Shown: piece by piece, positions 54,874-60,540 of the stretch
How the letters are laid out: every line of letters begins with the position of its first letter
Numbering within the stretch: position 1 is the first letter of the stretch
Assembly: GCA_018056705.1 (NCBI GenBank)
Contig: JAGPFE010000018.1
Coordinates: 1-60,540, forward strand
DNA length: 60,540 bases
Source of the DNA: Candidatus Hydrogenedentota bacterium
GTDB lineage: Bacteria > Hydrogenedentota > Hydrogenedentia > Hydrogenedentales > CAITNO01
Direction of reading: 5' to 3'
Made by a program: the position numbers and the translations under genes
The notes under the pieces: model-generated
What the model was told of the DNA's origin: nothing
Databases searched by the model: none
What the model saw: the letters and a program-made list of their open reading frames with translations, nothing else

Positions 54874-56201
54874 CAGGGTTTTCTCCGGAGGCTCTTCGGG
54901 TTCCGGGCCGGCGGGGTTTGTCCGGCCGGGGAAGCGTCGCCTATATCCTGAACCGGGCCAGCGCCCCCATCGGGATAGGGTACCAGCGGCATGGGCTCCC
55001 CGGGAAATACCAGGGGGGGTGGCGTGACGGCGCCCGATGACGAGGTTCCCGGCGGAGGCGGGGGCGGCGGCAGAACCACCCCGGTTTCTTCCTCGTACCA
55101 TGCCCGCCACAAGGTGGCATCCGTGCCAAGGGGCTGACCGGTAACCTGGCGCAGGGCCTTCGCGGCGACCTCGCGCATCCCCCGGTTCTGCTCCAGGACA
55201 GCGATGAGCGCCGGGACGGCATGGACAACCGGTTTTCGGGCAATTCGGTTGACGGCTTCTTCCTCGAGGTACCGGCCGATGTTCTTGCGCCCGCAGGCAG
55301 CCTCAAAGATCCACTCCCGGGCTTCCAGCGTGTCAAGGCTATCCAGTGCCGCAAGGGCTTCCGGTCCGGCCTCTTCAGGTCGGTTCTCCAGGAGTTCGAT
55401 CCAGACTGTCGCGGCCTCTGGGGTACGTAACTGCCTGAGCGCTTCGCGACAGCATCGCGCGAGATTCCCCGACGCGCCCAGCGCGTATTCGCACAGCAAG
55501 TCCGTGGCGAGCGCAGCGCCGGAACGTCCAAGGGCCCACGCCGCCACACAGCGGTGACGCTCCGTTTCGGCTTCGGTTTCCAGGGTGGCCCGTAACATCC
55601 GAGCAATGGCCGGGCCGACTTCCGGCAACAGGCAATCGACGGCGTACACCGCGTCCGCGTCGCCCCACGAAAGGGTTCGCATCACGTAGGCGAACACCCG
55701 CTCCGGCGGCAGATCCCGCAGGGCCGCCCGGGCATTGCGCGCGATTTCGGGATCTGGATGAGCGCAAGCGTCGGCGAATACCCGGGCCAAGTCCTGTTCC
55801 TGAACGGGTGAAAGCGGCCACAGGGTCAGGGCCCGGGCGTAGTCCTCGGGCGCGGCACGATCCCAAATCCGGGTAAGATCGATTATGGCGTCCCGCTGGG
55901 CCGGGGGCTGTTCCGATGGAACCGTGGTTTCGGGAAAAGCGGCGGGCAAGCCGGATGTTACGGGGGAATCAGAAGACGCGGTGGGATCCGCGCGCTGTTC
56001 CGCATCCGGGAAAGCCACGACGGGCGCATCGCTCGTAACGGCTGAATCTGCCGGGCGCGCCGGAGCATTCTCCCGTCCGGGGACAAAGGGGGCTGCCCAC
56101 GCGGTCAAGCCGGCTAACCAGCACACTGTCCACGCGCGCCACCCGGCGATGAGGAAAAATCTTTTTCCCTCCCGGAAAACCTGGAACTCACCTCGAGTCA
56201 T
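54873..56201 (-). CDS. Exported HEAT-repeat protein
   Basis: The 442-residue protein has an N-terminal hydrophobic signal (about 13-36, ending AWA), a Pro/Ala/Ser-rich stretch (40-110), then HEAT-type helices: ARNARAALRDLPPERVF, RHRCVAAWALGRSGAALA, CREALRQLRTPEA, VPALIAVLEQNRGMREVAAKALRQVTG. It closes with a Pro-rich tail. HEAT proteins bind partners. This one is periplasmic or surface-exposed. The start lacks a clear ribosome site. The stop shares a base with the dprA start, which ties it to dprA-lpxK. Confidence 0.65.
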   Translation of the reverse strand: MTRGEFQVFREGKRFFLIAGWRAWTVCWLAGLTAWAAPFVPGRENAPARPADSAVTSDAPVVAFPDAEQRADPTASSDSPVTSGLPAAFPETTVPSEQPPAQRDAIIDLTRIWDRAAPEDYARALTLWPLSPVQEQDLARVFADACAHPDPEIARNARAALRDLPPERVFAYVMRTLSWGDADAVYAVDCLLPEVGPAIARMLRATLETEAETERHRCVAAWALGRSGAALATDLLCEYALGASGNLARCCREALRQLRTPEAATVWIELLENRPEEAGPEALAALDSLDTLEAREWIFEAACGRKNIGRYLEEEAVNRIARKPVVHAVPALIAVLEQNRGMREVAAKALRQVTGQPLGTDATLWRAWYEEETGVVLPPPPPPPGTSSSGAVTPPPLVFPGEPMPLVPYPDGGAGPVQDIGDASPAGQTPPARNPKSLRRKP

Positions 56202-56264
56202 GATTCGTGTACCGGCAACAGGGATATGTACCTTTCCGATGTCACGCCATCGTTCCGATCGGGA

Positions 56265-57509
56265 TCAGGCGGTATGGAAAATACCGCCCAGCCGGGCAAT
56301 GATGTCGGCGGGATCGCCCGATGTCAGGTCTTCGGCGAGAAAGGCCCGCTTGGTCGCGCGGAGGGTCACCACCAGGGTAGGCGGCGAACCGGGACGGGGC
56401 TGGTCCTCCGGGAACATGTACCCATCGAAGTGAATCTGGTCCACCCGGCCAACCTCGTCCCCGGCGAACAGTTCATACATCACCCGCAGGACGGTGTCGC
56501 ACATGGCCGTTGCGTAGACGGCCGCCCGCTGCTCCTCGGTAAGCAACCGTTCCTGAAAGGTATCGGACGCGGGATCGTACTCCACGGCGTAGAGCCAGGG
56601 AAAGGTCCGCAGGGGCGGCAACAAGTACTCCACCTGGATACCCCGGTCCATTTCGTAATAGTCCATGTCATAGGAATGAGGGAAAAAATCCGGCAGTTTC
56701 GCGTACGTAAGCAGCAGGTCGCAGTAGTCCAGGACGGCGTAGGGCTCACCGAGCAGGTAGGCCTTGCGCTTGGCGTCGATGATGGGCTTGCATTGCTCCC
56801 GTTCGGCGATGTAGCGTTTGCGGGCCTGTTCCCACAGGGCGACGGCCTGTTCATGCTGTGTCTTGAGGGTCCGGATGACCTGCTGGTGCCTTTGCAGTTC
56901 GGCCTGGTGGTGCTGCATGACACGTTTACAGACTTCTTCCCACTGCTTGTGGGCGGCCTCGAACCGGGCGAGGGCTTCGGCCTCTTTTTCTTCGCGGCGG
57001 GACCGGACCAGTTTATCCATGGCGTCCAGTTTTGGAATAAACGCCTCATCCGTGCGCAGGGGTTCCCGGGGGATCCGCGGCATCTCCGGGGGCGGGGGAA
57101 ATTCCGGGGGATCGGGCTGGGGCACGGTGTAGTCCGGGTATTCTTTCACCTTTTCCCAGTCCAGGCGGGGCATGGTTTTCACTGCTTCGGAAAGAATCCC
57201 CGCGATTTCGCGCAGTTCCTCCTGCGCCAGGGCGGTCCGGGATTCGGCGATCTTGAGTTTCTGGGCGGGCTTGAGATCTGGGCGCTTGGCGTTCATCTCC
57301 AGCCCGAGGCGCTTGCGCTTAAGCTCGTTGCGGCGCTCGTGAATGGTCTGCCAAATTTTTTCGACCAGGGCGGCCTTGTGAATGACCAGCAGGGGCATGT
57401 CACTGAACACCACCCGCTGCTTACCCAGGGCGGGATAACGCACTGGCATACGGTATAACTGGAGGCCAGCCCCGCTCTGGTAACTTTCGAGGTCCTGCTC
57501 GTCGTACAT
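56265..57509 (-). CDS. Coiled-coil protein resembling the non-nuclease part of Mrr-like endonucleases
   Basis: The 414-residue protein has two long coiled-coil stretches (about 45-110 and 160-240) around a Pro-rich stretch (115-145). Its C-terminal block (about 295-410) shows YLLPPLRTFPWLYAVEYDP, AVYATAMCDTVLRVMYELF and VDQIHFDGY. From memory this block resembles the domain that precedes the nuclease in some Mrr-like restriction endonuclease proteins. No PD-(D/E)xK nuclease follows here. AAGG precedes the ATG. It is transcribed in the same direction as thiD, 68 bases after it. The function is unknown. Confidence 0.55.
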   Translation of the reverse strand: MYDEQDLESYQSGAGLQLYRMPVRYPALGKQRVVFSDMPLLVIHKAALVEKIWQTIHERRNELKRKRLGLEMNAKRPDLKPAQKLKIAESRTALAQEELREIAGILSEAVKTMPRLDWEKVKEYPDYTVPQPDPPEFPPPPEMPRIPREPLRTDEAFIPKLDAMDKLVRSRREEKEAEALARFEAAHKQWEEVCKRVMQHHQAELQRHQQVIRTLKTQHEQAVALWEQARKRYIAEREQCKPIIDAKRKAYLLGEPYAVLDYCDLLLTYAKLPDFFPHSYDMDYYEMDRGIQVEYLLPPLRTFPWLYAVEYDPASDTFQERLLTEEQRAAVYATAMCDTVLRVMYELFAGDEVGRVDQIHFDGYMFPEDQPRPGSPPTLVVTLRATKRAFLAEDLTSGDPADIIARLGGIFHTA

Positions 57510-57577
57510 TGGACGCCTTGCCGGATGATTTTGACTTTGTAAAAGATTTTACATAATTCCAGCCGGTATGTCCAGTA

Positions 57578-58393
57578 TTATTCCATTTTTTTGGGAGAGG
57601 AAACAGGCCAGCCGTGGTGAAGGGGGCCATATCCCTGGCCGACACGCAGTTCATCCGCCCGACGGATCGCCTCGGAAAGATAATCCTTGGCGCGCCGCAC
57701 GGACTCGGGTACGGAAAACCCGAACCCAAGCATGGTGGCGATAGCGGCAGAAAAGGTACAACCTGTTCCATGGGTGTTCCGGGTAGCGTAGCGGGTATGG
57801 CGGTACACCCGGATATCCGTACCGTCGTACAGGAAATCGGTCACGTCCGTGCCCTCGGCGTGTCCACCCTTGAGCAGAACCCAGAAAGGACCGAGATCTT
57901 TCAGGGCTTTCAACGTGTCCTCCGGAGCATCGGGACGCACCGGACGTCCCGTCAGCAATTCGGCCTCTGGAATATTGGGGGTCAGCACCGCGCACAGGGG
58001 CACCAGCTTTTTCTTGAGGGTATCGCGGGCGTCGGCCGCCAGCAAGGGATCGCCACTTTTCGCGGCCATTACCGGGTCCACCACGATGTTCCGGGCCCCG
58101 TACCGGTCGAGTCGGTCGGCCACGGCCTCCACGATGGCGGCGTTGGCCAGCATGCCAGTTTTCATGGCGTCCACGCCGATATCGTCCATGACGGCGTCCA
58201 GCTGCGCGATCACGAGGTCGGGCGATAACGCTTCCGCGCGGGTTACCCCGCGGGTGTTCTGAGCGGTAACCGCCGTGATCACGGACATGCCGTACCCACC
58301 CAAGGCGAGGATCGTTTTCAGATCCGCCTGGATGCCGGCGCCTCCCCCGCTGTCACTGCCGGCGATGGTCAAAATTCTTGGAATCACGTTCAT
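57578..58393 (-). CDS. thiD: Hydroxymethylpyrimidine (phosphate) kinase ThiD
   Basis: This enzyme phosphorylates HMP and HMP-P in thiamine synthesis. The 271-residue ribokinase-fold protein has TIAGSDSGGGAGIQADLKT at the start, AVTAQNTRGVT, VDPVMAAKSGDPLL, TPNIPEAELLTG and the anion-hole/catalytic DTHGTGCTFSAAIA-type NTHGTGCTFSAA. GAGGA precedes the ATG. No other thiamine gene is in the window. It lies 48 bases downstream of mnmG. Confidence 0.95.
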   Translation of the reverse strand: MNVIPRILTIAGSDSGGGAGIQADLKTILALGGYGMSVITAVTAQNTRGVTRAEALSPDLVIAQLDAVMDDIGVDAMKTGMLANAAIVEAVADRLDRYGARNIVVDPVMAAKSGDPLLAADARDTLKKKLVPLCAVLTPNIPEAELLTGRPVRPDAPEDTLKALKDLGPFWVLLKGGHAEGTDVTDFLYDGTDIRVYRHTRYATRNTHGTGCTFSAAIATMLGFGFSVPESVRRAKDYLSEAIRRADELRVGQGYGPLHHGWPVSSPKKME

Positions 58394-58441
58394 TAGAAGT
58401 CCTCTTTCCAGTTATCCCGGCGACGCGCTTACGCATGGTTT

Positions 58442-60340
58442 TCAGGCGGATTCACAAGTCCGCCCCCTTTTCTTTCCAAGCCAGATATGCAGGATGGCCA
58501 CGTCCGAAGCCCGCACGCCGGGAACCCGGGCTGCCTGTCCCAGGGTCATGGGGCGGATTTCACTGAGACGCTGGCGGGTTTCCCTGGGCAGGCCCGGAAT
58601 CGTGGCGTAGTCCAGATCTGGAGGAATGGAGAGATGCTCGGCCGCCCGAAACCGCCGGATGGCCTGCTGTTCCCGCTCGAGGTAGCCGGCGTACTTGATT
58701 TCAATCTCCACCTTCTCCCGGACTTCCCGGGATAGTGGTTCCGGGGGAGGCGCGAACCGCCACAGATCCGCAAGACTGACCCCGGGACGACTCAGGAGGA
58801 CGGCCATCGCCTGAGGCGCGTCGATGGGTTTGCCGCCGAGTGATTCCAGCAGCGCGTTCAACCCGGGCGATGGGGCCAGTCGGGTGTGTTCCAGTCGATG
58901 GCGCTCGGCGTCAGCCAGTCGGCGTTTCTCCCGGGCCTTTTCGAGTATCGACCGTTCGGCGAAGCCCAGTTCCGCCAGCCGTTCGTCGGCGTTGTCATGA
59001 CGCAGGTGCAGGCGGTATTCCGCCCGGGAGGTAAACAGCCGGTACGGTTCGAGCACGCCGCGGGTGACGATATCGTCCACCATGACGCCGATGTAGGCCT
59101 GTCCGCGGTCGATGATGAGTGGAGGCCGGCCTTCCAGTTTTCGGACGGCATTGAGGGCGGCATAAATGCCCTGCCCCGCTGCTTCCTCGTAACCCGATGT
59201 GCCGTTGATCTGCCCGGCATGGTAGAGCCCTTCCACCCGATGGGTTTCAAGGGTAAGATCCAGTTCCGTTGGCGGCACGAAATCGTATTCGACGGCATAG
59301 CCCGGTCGAATGATTTCGGCGCGTTCCAGCCCCGGGCAACTGTGGAGCATGGCCAACTGGACGTCCTCAGGCAGGCTGGTAGACAGACCGTTCACGTAAA
59401 ATTCGGCGGTCTCCAGCCCTTCTGGTTCCAGGAAGATATGGTGGCTGTCCCTGTCCGGAAACTTGACGTACTTGTCCTCGATGCTGGGACAGTAACGGGT
59501 GCCAATCCCCTCGATGCGGCCGGAATAAAGCGGGGATCGATCCATGGCAGACAGGATGATTTCACGGGTCCGGGCGGTGGTCCGGGTCAGCCAGCAGGAT
59601 ACCTGGAAAGGCCGGAAGGTTTCGGGATCCGTGACGAAAGAGAATGGACGGGGATCCGCATCACCGGGCTGTTCTTCCAGCACGGAGAAATCGATACTCC
59701 GACGATGGATCCGGGGACAGGTTCCGGTCTTGAGCCGTCCGACGGGAAACCCCAGCGTGCGGTAGGCCTGACTGAGGTGATCGGCGGGCGCGGCTCCTCC
59801 CCTTCCCCCGGAAATGGACGTCATTCCGTAGTGCAGGCGTCCCCGCAGGAAAGTCCCCGTGCAGATAATCACGACCCGCGCGGGTATTTCTTCGCCAAAA
59901 GCGGTGCGCACGCCACGGACACGCAGGCGTTCCGCGTTGCCGGCAGGCTCCACGATAAGGTCCGTAACCTCGGCCTGCTTGAGCAGGAGGTTTTCCTGCG
60001 CCTCGCACACGGCTTTCATGCGGTACTGGTAACGGACCCTGTCCGCCTGGGCCCGGGGAGAGTGTACCGCGGGACCCTTGGACCGGTTCAGCATGCGGAA
60101 CTGGATTCCCGTGGCGTCGATGGCGCGCGCCATTTCACCCCCAAGGGCGTCGATCTCCCGAACCACCTGTCCCTTGGCCACGCCACCGATGGCGGGATTA
60201 CAGGACATCTGTCCAATGGTATCCAGGTTCAGGCCGACCATCATCGTCAGGTGGCCCATGCGGGCACAGGCCAGCGCGGCCTCGATACCCGCGTGTCCCG
60301 CGCCAACAACCACCACCTCTGGGTCAGCCATGCGTGGCAT
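58442..60340 (-). CDS. mnmG: tRNA uridine-5-carboxymethylaminomethyl modification enzyme MnmG
   Basis: This FAD-dependent protein (with MnmE) modifies the wobble uridine of several tRNAs. The 632-residue protein has the FAD motif [17 protein letters not shown] (about 11-27), [12 protein letters not shown], the [21 protein letters not shown] region and a C-terminal helical domain. The ATG at 60340 shares its A with the purE stop; a second ATG three codons later is also possible. It follows purE and precedes thiD on the same strand. No mnmE is nearby. Confidence 0.97.
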   Translation of the reverse strand: MPRMADPEVVVVGAGHAGIEAALACARMGHLTMMVGLNLDTIGQMSCNPAIGGVAKGQVVREIDALGGEMARAIDATGIQFRMLNRSKGPAVHSPRAQADRVRYQYRMKAVCEAQENLLLKQAEVTDLIVEPAGNAERLRVRGVRTAFGEEIPARVVIICTGTFLRGRLHYGMTSISGGRGGAAPADHLSQAYRTLGFPVGRLKTGTCPRIHRRSIDFSVLEEQPGDADPRPFSFVTDPETFRPFQVSCWLTRTTARTREIILSAMDRSPLYSGRIEGIGTRYCPSIEDKYVKFPDRDSHHIFLEPEGLETAEFYVNGLSTSLPEDVQLAMLHSCPGLERAEIIRPGYAVEYDFVPPTELDLTLETHRVEGLYHAGQINGTSGYEEAAGQGIYAALNAVRKLEGRPPLIIDRGQAYIGVMVDDIVTRGVLEPYRLFTSRAEYRLHLRHDNADERLAELGFAERSILEKAREKRRLADAERHRLEHTRLAPSPGLNALLESLGGKPIDAPQAMAVLLSRPGVSLADLWRFAPPPEPLSREVREKVEIEIKYAGYLEREQQAIRRFRAAEHLSIPPDLDYATIPGLPRETRQRLSEIRPMTLGQAARVPGVRASDVAILHIWLGKKRGRTCESA

Positions 60341-60540
60341 CAGTCCTTGAGTTCGATAGCGAGAATCCGCTCGGCTTGAGCGCGGCGGTATTCTCCCAGC
60401 TTTTCGGCCAGTTCCGGATACTTGATGGCCAGGATTTCCACCGCCAGCAGCGCGGCGTTGGTCGCGCCCGGCGCGCCGATGGCCACGCCGGCCACGGGTA
60501 CTCCCGGCGGCATCTGGGCGATGGCGTACAGGGCATCCAC
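60340..60540 (-). CDS. purE: N5-carboxyaminoimidazole ribonucleotide mutase PurE, truncated
   Basis: The C-terminal 66 residues run off the right edge. The sequence [21 protein letters not shown] (split: [21 protein letters not shown]) followed by [14 protein letters not shown] is the PurE core. It catalyses the carboxylate shift from N5-CAIR to CAIR, the step before PurC. Its stop shares a base with the mnmG start. Confidence 0.9.
   Translation of the reverse strand: MDALYAIAQMPPGVPVAGVAIGAPGATNAALLAVEILAIKYPELAEKLGEYRRAQAERILAIELKD

Noticed and set aside
1..60540. tRNA, rRNA, riboswitch and insertion-sequence genes
   Set aside because: I looked for GTTCGAATC-type T-loops, transposase motifs and terminal repeats and saw none I could support.

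Overview
This is a gene-dense, GC-rich bacterial chromosome segment. It holds about 45 protein genes, many joined by 1- or 4-base start/stop overlaps. The outer-membrane genes (lpxK, a DUF374 acyltransferase, an AsmA-like giant, ExbB/ExbD, lipoproteins) point to a diderm, LPS-making cell. CHASE4/PocR sensing, DUF2851, GH38/GH4/GH127 glycosidases and an ExbB-ExbD-TPR-VWA operon would fit a free-living, glycan-degrading lineage near the PVC group or candidate phyla such as Hydrogenedentota or Sumerlaeota. That placement is a guess: the window has no rRNA, and I saw no tRNA, insertion sequence, prophage or CRISPR array.

Layout. 1-7413: an edge-truncated TPR lipoprotein, a secreted unknown protein and a 1509-residue hybrid histidine kinase. 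7540-15648: a DUF2851 protein converging on a minus-strand run GH38 - GH4 - purC - purF. 15786-17860: a WalJ-like metallo-hydrolase coupled to a PocR-AraC regulator. 18327-26548: a membrane-anchored unknown, a small lipoprotein, then a UDP-glucose-dehydrogenase-like protein, a double-hotdog MaoC protein, an acyl-CoA/AMP ligase and a glycosyltransferase-like protein. 26668-34209: recA coupled to a 1047-residue AsmA-like protein, then a promoter-led operon of zinc-ribbon protein, SPOR protein, PanE and DUF374 acyltransferase. 34982-35898: a repeat-filled gap. 35899-38134: a ROK kinase and a DegT aminotransferase, divergent. 38319-45561: exbB, exbD, TPR protein, TonB-anchored VWA protein and a galactokinase-like GHMP kinase in one overlapping run. 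45571-51607: rsmE, an M28 membrane peptidase, GH127 and a small membrane protein. 51722-60540 (minus): a TetR regulator, a second repeat locus, HEAT protein - dprA - lpxK, a coiled-coil protein, thiD, mnmG and truncated purE.

The most interesting points are these. (1) The exbB-exbD-TPR-VWA operon looks like a Tol/Ton-type energised machine whose transducer carries a VWA domain in place of a TonB/TolA C-terminal domain. (2) Three enzymes keep their fold motifs but lack a hallmark active-site residue: the UGDH-like protein (Cys to Gly), the GH38 protein (nucleophile Asp to Phe) and the GHMP kinase (Glu to Met). (3) A dispersed repeat pairs a 37-bp head with an 18-bp tandem array. (4) An extended -10 motif (TGn-TATAAT-like) recurs upstream of several genes.
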